DNA of 64,000 nt. Source: Pseudomonas fluorescens. GTDB lineage: Bacteria; Pseudomonadota; Gammaproteobacteria; Pseudomonadales; Pseudomonadaceae. The translations under genes were made by a program, and so were the position numbers. Location: assembly GCF_902498065.1 (NCBI RefSeq), contig NZ_CABVIR010000005.1:248001-312000 (forward strand). The letters are read 5' to 3'. How positions within the stretch are numbered: the stretch's first letter is position 1; every line of letters starts with the position of its first letter. This document shows, piece after piece, positions 25,286 through 33,158 of this stretch. A model generated the notes under the pieces. That model was not told the DNA's origin. It ran no database searches and was given only the letters and a program-made list of their open reading frames with translations.

Positions 25286-27976
25286 ATGCCCCCGACACTG
25301 AGCAAACCCCTGGCGCCTTCCTGGGTCAGCCGATTCAAGGAACAGAGCCTGGAACGTGGCCGACGCTACGCGCTGGAGAATCGTGTCAGGATCGTCGAGG
25401 CTGGCGACGCCACCATCATTGCCGCCTGCGAAGGCTCTGGCGGTAACGTTTACCGTCAGACCATTCGCCTGCGCGAGTCGGCTAAAGCCACCTTGCTGAT
25501 GGTCGACGCCACGTGCACCTGCCCGGTTCGCAGCAACTGCAAACATTGCGCAGCGGTGCTGCTGAAAGTGCAGGAAACCCTCGCCTACCCCGCCGCCGCG
25601 CAAGATGCCGAGCTGCTGGAAAAACTTCAGGCCGTACTGGAAAACCGCAGCCCGAAGGCGCCGCCGCAAGTGCTGGTGGACAATGTACAACCGGTACCGC
25701 GCCTGTGGCTGGCGAGTATCGAGTTCAGTGCCTTCGAGCCGCGCAACGGCAAGATGCAGCGTTATATCCAGCATCGCGCCGCGTTGTCCTTCAGCTATCT
25801 GGATGAATACGTCTGCGGCCAGAAAAATGCCGACATCCTGATTCGTCAGGAAACGCAGACATTACGGATAAAGCGCCACCCGGAAGTCGAACAGGCCTAC
25901 AGGGAACAGTTACGAATCCTCGGCTTCAAGATCGCTACCCGGCAAAGCAAAGCCTTGCCGGAAAGTGCCGGCGAACTCTATGAGATGGTCAATGACAGCG
26001 CCTGGCTGACCTTCACGCTCAATGAGTTGCCGAAGCTGCGCACCCAAGGCTGGGAGCTGCAGATCGATGAGGATTTCGGGTTCGACCTGACCGCCGTGGA
26101 CGACTGGTACGCCACCGTCGAACAGGCACCGGAGCGCGACTGGTTTGATCTGGAACTGGGGATCATCGTCAACGGCGAGCGGTTAAGCCTGCTGCCGATC
26201 CTGTTGAACCTGATGCGTTCCCACACCGAGATCCTCAACCCGGAACGCCTCGCACGACGTCGCGACGATGAATTGATTTTGGTGAACATCCCCAATCGCC
26301 CGAACTCCGAGCACGGCCCCCTGCAAGTCGCCCTGCCCTTCGGCCGCTTGAAACCGGTATTGGCGACCCTCGGCGAGTTCTACCTGCAAGAGCCCGGCGA
26401 AACCACGCTGCGCCTGAGCAAGGCCGATGCGACGCGTTTGAATCCGCTGGAAGACCTGCCGCTGCTCTGGGAAGGTGGCGAACAAATGCGCAGCTTTGCC
26501 CAGCGTCTGCGGGACATCAAGGACTACACCGCGACGGCTCCGGAAGGCCTGAACGCGACCTTGCGCCCCTATCAACTGGAAGGCTTGAGCTGGATGCAGT
26601 CGTTGCGGCAACTGGAGGTTGGCGGAATTCTCGCGGATGACATGGGCCTGGGCAAAACCTTACAAACCTTGGCGCATGTTCTTATAGAGAAAAACGCTGG
26701 ACGCCTCGATCGGCCGTGCATGGTGGTGATGCCCACCAGCCTGATCCCCAACTGGCTCGACGAAGCGGCGCACTTCACGCCACAACTGAAAGTGCTGGCA
26801 CTGTACGGCGCCAGTCGTAAAAAGCATTTCGACAGCCTGTCCGATTACGACCTGATCCTGACCACCTATGCATTGCTGCCCAAAGACGTCGAGCGCCTGG
26901 CCGCACAGCCGCTGCACGTGCTGGTACTGGACGAGGCGCAATACATCAAGAACCCCAACAGCAAGGCCGCCCACGCTGCGCGGGAGCTGAACGCACGCCA
27001 GCGTTTGTGCCTGAGTGGTACGCCACTGGAAAACCATCTGGGTGAGCTGTGGTCGTTGTTTCACTTCCTGCTGCCCGGCTGGCTCGGCGACGTGAAGAGC
27101 TTCAACCGAGATTACCGCGTGCCGATTGAAAAGCGTGCCAGCGAAGTACGACTTCAACACCTCAACGGCAGGATCAAACCGTTCCTGTTGCGCCGGACAA
27201 AAGAACAGGTAGCGACGGAATTACCACCGAAAACTGAAATCATCCATTGGGTCGAGCTCAACGAAGCCCAACGCGATGTGTACGAAACCATGCGCTTGGC
27301 GATGGACAAGAAAGTCCGCGACGAAATCACCCGCAAAGGCGTGGCACGCAGCCAGATCATCATTCTGGAAGCGCTGCTGAAGCTGCGTCAGGTGTGTTGC
27401 GATTTGCGCCTGGTAAACGACGCTGCGCTGCCGGCTCGCGGAAGTACCTCGGGCAAGCTCGACAGCCTGATGGAAATGCTCGAGGAATTGTTCGAGGAAG
27501 GTCGACGGATTCTGCTGTTTTCGCAGTTCACTTCGATGCTTGCGCTGATCGAAGTCGAACTGAAGAAGCGCGGCGTGGAGTATGCGCTGCTGACCGGACA
27601 GACCCGCGACAGACGTTCGCCGGTGAAGGACTTCCAGAGCGGCAAGCGTCAGATTTTTCTGATCAGCTTGAAGGCAGGCGGTGTTGGCTTGAACCTGACG
27701 GAAGCGGATACGGTGATTCACTACGACCCGTGGTGGAACCCGGCGACAGAAAACCAGGCGACTGACCGCGCGTATCGCATTGGCCAGGAGAAACCGGTGT
27801 TCGTTTACAAGATGATTGCCCGGGGCACGGTGGAGGAGAAAATCCAGCACCTGCAGAAGGAAAAATCCGACCTGGCAGCGGGCGTTCTGGATGGGCGCAA
27901 GACCGGGGACTGGAAACTGCAGAGTGATGATATTGAAGCGTTGTTTGCGCCGTTGCCGGAGAAAATCGACAAGTAG
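25286..27976 (+). CDS. SWIM-domain SNF2/RapA-like helicase
   Basis: Superfamily-2 ATPase of 896 residues. An N-terminal SWIM zinc finger (CTCPVRSNCKHC, about residues 74-85) is followed by a ~350-residue bacterial SNF2-associated region, then the motor: motif I DDMGLGKTLQ near residue 450, motif II VLDEAQYIKN near 548, motif III CLSGTPLENH, and the C-terminal lobe with SLKAGGVGLNL and DRAYRIGQEKPV (motifs V-VI). Such proteins remodel protein-DNA or RNA polymerase complexes; a specific cellular role is not known to me. It is the third gene after mfd and csiV. A REP pair follows the stop. Confidence 0.88.
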   Translation: MPPTLSKPLAPSWVSRFKEQSLERGRRYALENRVRIVEAGDATIIAACEGSGGNVYRQTIRLRESAKATLLMVDATCTCPVRSNCKHCAAVLLKVQETLAYPAAAQDAELLEKLQAVLENRSPKAPPQVLVDNVQPVPRLWLASIEFSAFEPRNGKMQRYIQHRAALSFSYLDEYVCGQKNADILIRQETQTLRIKRHPEVEQAYREQLRILGFKIATRQSKALPESAGELYEMVNDSAWLTFTLNELPKLRTQGWELQIDEDFGFDLTAVDDWYATVEQAPERDWFDLELGIIVNGERLSLLPILLNLMRSHTEILNPERLARRRDDELILVNIPNRPNSEHGPLQVALPFGRLKPVLATLGEFYLQEPGETTLRLSKADATRLNPLEDLPLLWEGGEQMRSFAQRLRDIKDYTATAPEGLNATLRPYQLEGLSWMQSLRQLEVGGILADDMGLGKTLQTLAHVLIEKNAGRLDRPCMVVMPTSLIPNWLDEAAHFTPQLKVLALYGASRKKHFDSLSDYDLILTTYALLPKDVERLAAQPLHVLVLDEAQYIKNPNSKAAHAARELNARQRLCLSGTPLENHLGELWSLFHFLLPGWLGDVKSFNRDYRVPIEKRASEVRLQHLNGRIKPFLLRRTKEQVATELPPKTEIIHWVELNEAQRDVYETMRLAMDKKVRDEITRKGVARSQIIILEALLKLRQVCCDLRLVNDAALPARGSTSGKLDSLMEMLEELFEEGRRILLFSQFTSMLALIEVELKKRGVEYALLTGQTRDRRSPVKDFQSGKRQIFLISLKAGGVGLNLTEADTVIHYDPWWNPATENQATDRAYRIGQEKPVFVYKMIARGTVEEKIQHLQKEKSDLAAGVLDGRKTGDWKLQSDDIEALFAPLPEKIDK

Positions 27977-27980
27977 TTGC

Positions 27981-28044
27981 GCGCTGGCAAGCCAGCTCCT
28001 ACAGAGGTTAACGCGAGACATGCAGGAGCTGGCTTGCCAGCGAT
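27981..28044. repeat. REP pair
   Basis: Inverted units GCTGGCAAGCCAGCTCCTACA (27983-28003 approx.) and TGCAGGAGCTGGCTTGCCAGC (28021-28041) with a short spacer, between the helicase gene and the methylthioinosine phosphorylase gene. Confidence 0.85.
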
Positions 28045-28069
28045 AAGGTCAACTCGGTGTAACGATCGT

Positions 28070-28807
28070 TCAGCCCTTCAACACCCGCGCCAACGTCGAT
28101 TTCACCTTGCCCATCCCGTCATGCAGCGCCTGCTCGATCTCGGCCATGGTAATCACTGCCGTCGACTTGCCCGCCGCCGGGTTCACCACCAGCGCCAGGC
28201 ACGCGTAATCCAGTTCCAGCTCACGCGCCAATGCCGCTTCCGGCATGCCGGTCATGCCGACGATGTCGCAACCGTCGCGCTCCAGTCGCGCAATCTCCGC
28301 AACCGTTTCCAGGCGCGGTCCCTGCGTGCAGGCATACACACCATGACTGCTGTAGCCAACGCCTTCAGCCGCCAATGCCGCAATCAATTGCTGGCGCAGC
28401 GGTTCGCTGTAGGGATAGCTGAAGTCGATGTGGGTGACCTGCTCCAGGTCATCGGCAAAATAGGTGTGTTCGCGACCGCTGGTGTAGTCGATCAGCTGAT
28501 GTGGCACACAGAAATGCCCGGTGCCCATCGCGGCATGAATGCCGCCCACGGCGTTGACCGCAAGGATCGCTTCGGCACCGGCCTGTTTCAACGCCCAGAG
28601 ATTGGCGCGGTAGTTCACCTGATGTGGCGGGAAACGGTGCGGATGACCATGACGCGCGAGAAACAGCACTTCCTTGCCGGCATACTCACCGATCTGCACC
28701 TCGGCCGAAGGTGCGCCGTAAGGGGTGTCCACAGCCAGTGACTGACGAATGCTCAGACCTTCCAGTTGAGTCAGGCCGGTACCACCGATAATCGCGTAAA
28801 CCGTCAT
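28070..28807 (-). CDS. S-methyl-5'-thioinosine phosphorylase
   Basis: Purine nucleoside phosphorylase family 2 enzyme of 245 residues. Phosphate-site motif YAIIGGTGL (residues 4-12), FLARHGHPHRFPPHQVNYRAN (49-69 by position), and the substrate loop QGPRLETVAEIARL with GMTGMPEAALARELEL. Pseudomonas uses deamination of methylthioadenosine to methylthioinosine followed by this phosphorylase, in place of MtnP (established for the P. aeruginosa enzyme, from memory). The stop lies next to a REP pair; its start is 12 bases downstream of nagZ, so the two likely share a transcript. An annotation as generic MTA phosphorylase would be the common alternative. Confidence 0.88.
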   Translation of the reverse strand: MTVYAIIGGTGLTQLEGLSIRQSLAVDTPYGAPSAEVQIGEYAGKEVLFLARHGHPHRFPPHQVNYRANLWALKQAGAEAILAVNAVGGIHAAMGTGHFCVPHQLIDYTSGREHTYFADDLEQVTHIDFSYPYSEPLRQQLIAALAAEGVGYSSHGVYACTQGPRLETVAEIARLERDGCDIVGMTGMPEAALARELELDYACLALVVNPAAGKSTAVITMAEIEQALHDGMGKVKSTLARVLKG

Positions 28808-28819
28808 AACGTAAAGTCC

Positions 28820-29830
28820 TTATTCAATCAGTTGAGCGTCTTTGAGCGCGCCAATGGCTGTCAGCCAGCGCGGGTCTTGACGGTATTCGGTGCTGGCGTA
28901 CGACTGGCCGCGCATTCGCGCAATGCGCTCGGACGGCTTGACCTTCAGACGCTGGGCGGCACTCAGCGCCAGTTCCGCAGCGGCGCGATCGTTGCACACC
29001 AGGCCCATGTCGCAGCCAGCGGTCAACGCGGCTTCGATACGGCTGGCCGCATCGCCGACCACGTGAGCCCCGGCCATCGACAGGTCGTCGCTGAAGATTA
29101 CGCCGTCGAACTGCAACTCGCCGCGAAGGATGTCCTGCAACCAGCGACGAGAAAAGCCGGCCGGCTGGGAATCGACTTGCGGGTAAATAACGTGGGCCGG
29201 CATGACAGCGGCCAGTTGCTTGCTCAGCCTGGCGAACGGCACCAGATCGTTGGCGCGGATCTCGTCGAGGCTGCGCTCGTCATTCGGGATCGCGACGTGA
29301 GAGTCCGCCTCCGCCCAGCCATGACCGGGGAAGTGTTTACCGGTGGCGGCCATGCCGGCGCTGTTCATACCGCGGATAAATGCGCCCGCCAGCAGCGCGG
29401 CACGCTCTGGGTCCCCTTCGAACGAACGGGTGCCGACCACGGCGCTGCGCTGGTAATCCAGATCCAGCACCGGGGCAAAGCTCAGATCAAGGCCGACGGC
29501 CAACACTTCGGTAGCCATGATCCAGCCACACTGCTCGGCCAGGTATTCGGCGTTCGGGTTGTCGGCAATGGCGCGCATGGCCGGCAGGCGCACGAAGCCC
29601 TGGCGCAGGCGCTGCACGCGACCGCCCTCCTGATCCACTGCCAGCAGCAGATCAGGTCGAACGGCACGGATTGCGGCGCTCAGTTCGCGCACCTGACGCG
29701 GGTGTTCGATGTTGCGGGCAAAAATGATCAGGCCGCCCACTTCCGGTTGGCGTAACAATTGGCGATCTTCAGCCGTCAGCCAGGTACCGGCGACGTCCAC
29801 CATCAACGAGCCTTGCAGGCCAGCAGTCAT
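28820..29830 (-). CDS. nagZ: beta-N-acetylhexosaminidase NagZ
   Basis: Cytosolic family-3 glycosidase that removes GlcNAc from 1,6-anhydro-muropeptides in peptidoglycan recycling; the product signals to AmpR-type regulators where present. 336 residues, no signal peptide. Motifs: LLLAVDQEGGRVQRL (~60-74), the general-acid loop KHFPGHGWAEADSHV with the His/Asp dyad, and the nucleophile region DGVIFSDDLSMAGA. Start at ATG 29830. Upstream on the same strand lies psrA, with a 158-base gap; downstream the thioinosine phosphorylase gene. Confidence 0.95.
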   Translation of the reverse strand: MTAGLQGSLMVDVAGTWLTAEDRQLLRQPEVGGLIIFARNIEHPRQVRELSAAIRAVRPDLLLAVDQEGGRVQRLRQGFVRLPAMRAIADNPNAEYLAEQCGWIMATEVLAVGLDLSFAPVLDLDYQRSAVVGTRSFEGDPERAALLAGAFIRGMNSAGMAATGKHFPGHGWAEADSHVAIPNDERSLDEIRANDLVPFARLSKQLAAVMPAHVIYPQVDSQPAGFSRRWLQDILRGELQFDGVIFSDDLSMAGAHVVGDAASRIEAALTAGCDMGLVCNDRAAAELALSAAQRLKVKPSERIARMRGQSYASTEYRQDPRWLTAIGALKDAQLIE

Positions 29831-29988
29831 AGAGATTCCTTGATAACGATTAACCCGGCTCGCACGCGTTCGCCACCATGGGCTGGGCCCGGCAGGTCGG
29901 CGATATCAATGGGGAGCAGGTTCAGAACGAGATTCGGCATGGGCGGCTAGCTTAGCGGATGTCAGCTGCCGCGCCCACCCGTGCGCGG

Positions 29989-30696
29989 TTAAACCTTGGC
30001 GGCAACCTGTGTCGATTTGCTGCGCGGACGCAATTGCGCGCTGGCCATGGCCGTGTCAGTCACGCCGGTTTCGGCACGCATGCCAGCAGCCAGGAATGGC
30101 ACCATCAGGCGCATGACTTGCTCAATGGAGGTGTTGACGCCGAAATCGGTTTCGGCAATCGCGCGCAAGGCCTTGATGCCGGACATGCTGAACGCCGCAG
30201 CACCCAGCATGAAGTGCACACGCCAGAACAGCTCGATCGGCGGAATGCGCGGCGCGGCTTCGTTGACCAGCATCATGTAGCGACGGAACACCTTGCCGTA
30301 CATGTCTTCCAGATAACGACGCAGGTGCCCCTGACTCTGACTGAACGCCAACCCCAGCAAACGCATGAAAATCGACAGGTCGTTGCCGCTGCGTGGCTGT
30401 ACCACCAGGGCTTGCTCGACGAGGATTTCCAACAGCTCTTCAAGCGTCGGTTTGTTTTCGGGCTTGGCCTGACGCCGCTCCAGCTCTTTATCAAGGCTTA
30501 AACAGAACGGCCCGAGAAAGCGCGAGAAGACGGCTTGAATCAGCGCCTTCTTCGACCCGAAGTGATAGTTCACCGCCGCCAGATTGACACCGGCCTTGCT
30601 GGTGATCAGACGCAACGAGGTTTCTGCGAAACCTTTTTCCGCGAACAACTGCTCGGCAGCATCAAGAATGCGTTCAACGGTTTCCGACTGGGCCAT
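29989..30696 (-). CDS. psrA: TetR-family transcriptional regulator PsrA
   Basis: Fatty-acid-responsive regulator of 235 residues. TetR helix-turn-helix at about residues 5-50 (RILDAAEQLFAEKGFAETS, LAAVNYHFGSKKALI), then a C-terminal ligand domain (about 60-210). In P. aeruginosa PsrA senses long-chain fatty acids, represses itself and beta-oxidation genes, and activates rpoS. Start chosen at ATG 30696, with GGAG upstream; six codons further upstream exist in frame. Two PsrA-type boxes directly precede the gene (30712-30738), supporting autoregulation. It is divergent from lexA. Confidence 0.93.
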   Translation of the reverse strand: MAQSETVERILDAAEQLFAEKGFAETSLRLITSKAGVNLAAVNYHFGSKKALIQAVFSRFLGPFCLSLDKELERRQAKPENKPTLEELLEILVEQALVVQPRSGNDLSIFMRLLGLAFSQSQGHLRRYLEDMYGKVFRRYMMLVNEAAPRIPPIELFWRVHFMLGAAAFSMSGIKALRAIAETDFGVNTSIEQVMRLMVPFLAAGMRAETGVTDTAMASAQLRPRSKSTQVAAKV

Positions 30697-30711
30697 GGCT
30701 ACTCCGCCTGA

Positions 30712-30738
30712 CAAACACTTGTTTGAAACATACGTTTC
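30712..30738. promoter_or_regulatory. psrA: two overlapping PsrA-type operators
   Basis: CAAAC-ACTT-GTTTG (30712-30725) and GAAAC-ATAC-GTTTC (30725-30738), sharing one base. Both match the (C/G)AAAC-N2-4-GTTT(G/C) PsrA motif I recall. They lie 16 bases upstream of the psrA ATG, suited to autorepression. Confidence 0.8.
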
Positions 30739-30880
30739 AGCCCAGGCCTTGTCAAGCCTGGCGGTTCGTTTTGGGAATGGTCGGTCAGCTATTTAACCAT
30801 ACAACGTCGACGCTTTAATCAGCAGGCTGATCGACCGTCCGGCGGCCGGCAAAAAAAGGGGCATTGCCAAGTCGCTTTCA

Positions 30881-30915
30881 CTGTATATAATCCCAGTCAC
30901 TGTATAAAAAGACAG
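30881..30915. promoter_or_regulatory. lexA: two LexA (SOS) boxes of lexA-sulA
   Basis: CTGTATATAATCCCAG (30881-30896) and CTGTATAAAAAGACAG (30900-30915): two CTG-N10-CAG sites three bases apart, ending 10 bases before the lexA ATG. The arrangement matches the tandem boxes of autoregulated lexA genes; overlap with the start region implies strong repression. Confidence 0.9.
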
Positions 30916-30925
30916 AGCGATCAAT

Positions 30926-31534
30926 ATGCTAAAGCTGACGCCACGCCAAGCCGAGATTCTGGCCTTTATCAAACGCTGCCTGGAAGACAACGGCTACCCG
31001 CCGACCCGCGCGGAAATCGCTCAGGAACTGGGTTTCAAATCGCCAAATGCGGCGGAAGAACACCTCAAGGCGCTGGCTCGCAAGGGTGCGATCGAGATGA
31101 CGCCGGGCGCATCCCGCGGCATTCGCATCCCTGGCTTCGAAGCCAAGGCCGACGAATCCACCCTGCCCATCATTGGCCGAGTGGCTGCTGGTGCGCCGAT
31201 CCTTGCCCAGCAGCACATCGAAGAATCCTGCAACATCAACCCTGCCTTCTTCCATCCTCGTGCCGATTATTTACTGCGTGTTCACGGCATGAGCATGAAG
31301 GACGTGGGCATTTTCGACGGCGACCTGCTGGCCGTCCACACCACCCGCGAAGCCCGCAACGGCCAGATCGTGGTTGCGCGGATTGGCGACGAAGTGACGG
31401 TCAAACGCTTCAAGCGCGACGGTAGCAAAGTCTGGTTGATTGCCGAAAACCCTGAATTCGCCCCTATCGAAGTGAACCTGAAAGATCAGGAACTGGTGAT
31501 CGAAGGCTTGAGTGTCGGCGTCATTCGCCGCTAA
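30926..31534 (+). CDS. lexA: SOS repressor LexA
   Basis: Self-cleaving repressor of DNA-damage genes, 202 residues, standard length. N-terminal winged helix (LTPRQAEILAFIKRCL; GFKSPNAAEEHLKAL recognition region, ~38-52). Cleavage site Ala88-Gly89 in RVAAGAP. The catalytic pair is Ser123 (GMSMKD) and Lys160 (VTVKRF). Controlled by its own two boxes immediately upstream. sulA starts 10 bases after the stop, forming the lexA-sulA operon usual in pseudomonads. Confidence 0.97.
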   Translation: MLKLTPRQAEILAFIKRCLEDNGYPPTRAEIAQELGFKSPNAAEEHLKALARKGAIEMTPGASRGIRIPGFEAKADESTLPIIGRVAAGAPILAQQHIEESCNINPAFFHPRADYLLRVHGMSMKDVGIFDGDLLAVHTTREARNGQIVVARIGDEVTVKRFKRDGSKVWLIAENPEFAPIEVNLKDQELVIEGLSVGVIRR

Positions 31535-31544
31535 AGGAGGCTTT

Positions 31545-32018
31545 ATGCAGTTCCCACACACACCACAGCAAGCCCAACTGCCGTTGTTCGAGGCGTTCAT
31601 GGTGCAGCCGATGGCGCCGATTCTGAAGGATGTGGTCGAGTCGCCGTGGAGCGCCGAACCTGAAGTTTTCAGTGAACTGTCATTGCGTGGTGCGGCCGGG
31701 AACTGCCTGAGTCTTCTTGCACCGATACTCAGGGAATTGAGTGAGGATCAGGACGCGCGCTGGCTGACATTGATCGCCCCGCCCGCCAGCCTGACGCAAA
31801 CCTGGTTGCGAGATGCCGGCCTGAATCGTGAACGCATTCTGCTACTGCAACCGCGCGGCACCCAGAGCGCACAACAGCTGACCTGCGAAGCCTTGCGCCT
31901 GGGCCGCAGCCACACTGTTGTCAGCTGGCTCAATCCACTGAGCACCACTTCACGGCAACAGTTGATCAGCGCCGCCCGGACCGGGGACGCACAAAGTCTG
32001 AACATTCGATTGGGCTAA
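31545..32018 (+). CDS. sulA: SOS cell-division inhibitor SulA
   Basis: Inhibitor of FtsZ polymerisation, 157 residues, from ATG 31545 with AAAGGAGG upstream. The conserved region runs from FSELSLRGAAGNCLSLLAP (about 45-63) through RWLTLIAPP and NRERILLLQPRG to TVVSWLNPLS, which fits the RecA-like SulA fold. No separate promoter is visible, so expression presumably follows lexA. SulA must be short-lived; the C-terminal degradation tail here is LNIRLG. A hairpin without T-tract (32044-32067) lies after the stop. Confidence 0.88.
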   Translation: MQFPHTPQQAQLPLFEAFMVQPMAPILKDVVESPWSAEPEVFSELSLRGAAGNCLSLLAPILRELSEDQDARWLTLIAPPASLTQTWLRDAGLNRERILLLQPRGTQSAQQLTCEALRLGRSHTVVSWLNPLSTTSRQQLISAARTGDAQSLNIRLG

Positions 32019-32043
32019 ACGATGCATTCACTGCACAGCGCGG

Positions 32044-32067
32044 GGCTTCTCCAAGGATAGAGAAGCC
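32044..32067. other. hairpin downstream of sulA
   Basis: Eight-base arms GGCTTCTC (32044-32051) and GAGAAGCC (32060-32067) between the convergent sulA and small conserved gene. No T-run follows, so it may protect the 3' end rather than terminate. Confidence 0.4.
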
Positions 32068-32104
32068 GATGTGTAGCGGTATCAAGAAAAAGCGACGAAC
32101 GGGA

Positions 32105-32338
32105 TCAATGAAGGACCCGTGAGCTCTCATCCGTATTGAAATCACCTTCAACCAAGCGGCCGGCCATCTGAACGCCGACGCTCAACATCGCCTTGGCGAC
32201 TTCCACGTGCTGGCCCTGCAGGAACGCTTTGGCATCCTCAGAGAAATCCAAAGTAACCAGAGAACCCTCGTCCTCGGCCCTGCGCAGCTCGATTCGGCCG
32301 TCTGGTAACTCGACAATTTCTAGAAAGGACGTTGGCAT
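32105..32338 (-). CDS. conserved small hypothetical protein
   Basis: Acidic 77-residue protein (MPTSFLEIVELPDGRIELRR start) from ATG 32338, with GGAGAA upstream. The frame extends to 32488, but the added residues are unlike the rest. The first half is a short beta-strand pattern (EIVELPDGRIELRRAED), the second half probably helical with LVEGDFNTDE. No motif that I can name. From memory a protein of this kind lies in the same place in P. aeruginosa (between sulA and topA). Function unknown. Confidence 0.65.
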   Translation of the reverse strand: MPTSFLEIVELPDGRIELRRAEDEGSLVTLDFSEDAKAFLQGQHVEVAKAMLSVGVQMAGRLVEGDFNTDESSRVLH

Positions 32339-32492
32339 AAAGGTCTGTTCTCCACGAAAGGCGGCGATTATATAGGCATCGGACAGGCTTCGCTCAGGAT
32401 CTTGACCAGATGCCATTACGAAGAGACATTTCTGACAGCACTCATCCCTGAAACGGACAGTCCGTTGGACCCTCCGCCAAACACTCAATCCT

Positions 32493-33017
32493 TCAGCACT
32501 CGTTCAACCCTTCGCGAAAACGAATCGCCAAGCCTTTGAGGTTCTGACGCCAGCTCTCCAACTCGTCCCGACTCAGCTCTTCCGGTGAATCTTCTTCGTC
32601 CAGATTAACGGCCAGAATCAGCGGCTGCGTCACGTCCCCCTTGGGCTTGTGCGGCGCACGCGGTGGCTGAAACAACGCAGCATGAGCCGACAACAGCTTG
32701 GCCAGCCAGGTTTCCGGGTTTTGCGCCAACTCGACCATCTCAGCCATTTCGGGAATGGCAATGGCGTCCAGCACTTCCCGGGTCAGTAACATCTCCGCCC
32801 GAGGTGCATTGGCCTGAGGCAAGCGGTAGAAGCCAGCAATTTCATGGCACAGCCCCAGCAACGCGCCGTACAAGTGAAACAACGCCGATTCGCGCCCGGC
32901 CTGAATCAGCGCCAGGGAATTCATCGCCCGCCCCTCTTCAGCCTTGGCGAGGGCTTCCAGCGACAGGCCGGCGAAATAAATCTTTTGGTTCGTACGGGTA
33001 TAGAGTTCGTGGGCCAT
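32493..33017 (-). CDS. DUF6586 family protein
   Basis: Protein of 174 residues from ATG 33017, with GGAGG eight bases upstream; a GTG at 33032 is less likely. The N-terminal half is a helical region with NQKIYFAGLSLEALAKAEE and ESALFHLYGALLGLCHEIAGFY. The C-terminal half has a proline-lysine linker and an acidic tail (NLDEEDSPEELSRDELESWRQNL). No signal peptide or membrane helix, hence cytosolic. I recall this family as DUF6586, without known function. It lies between topA and the 77-residue gene on the same strand. Confidence 0.7.
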   Translation of the reverse strand: MAHELYTRTNQKIYFAGLSLEALAKAEEGRAMNSLALIQAGRESALFHLYGALLGLCHEIAGFYRLPQANAPRAEMLLTREVLDAIAIPEMAEMVELAQNPETWLAKLLSAHAALFQPPRAPHKPKGDVTQPLILAVNLDEEDSPEELSRDELESWRQNLKGLAIRFREGLNEC

Positions 33018-33101
33018 GACGGCAGCCTCCACAACGAAATAATTGCTTCAAGCAGGTCGGACAGTGTCGTGGATCACCCAAGCCCACTGCAAGCCCAAAA
33101 C

Positions 33102-33147
33102 AAAAAGGCCGCATGAAAACCCGAGGGTTGTCATGCGGCCTTTTGTT
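33102..33147 (-). terminator. topA: intrinsic terminator of topA
   Basis: Stem AAAAGGCCGCATGA with TCATGCGGCCTTTT (arms about 33102-33115 and 33131-33144), loop of about 15 bases, 12 bases beyond the topA stop. U-tract runs exist on both strands. Confidence 0.85.
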
Positions 33148-33158
33148 TATGGCGCTGT

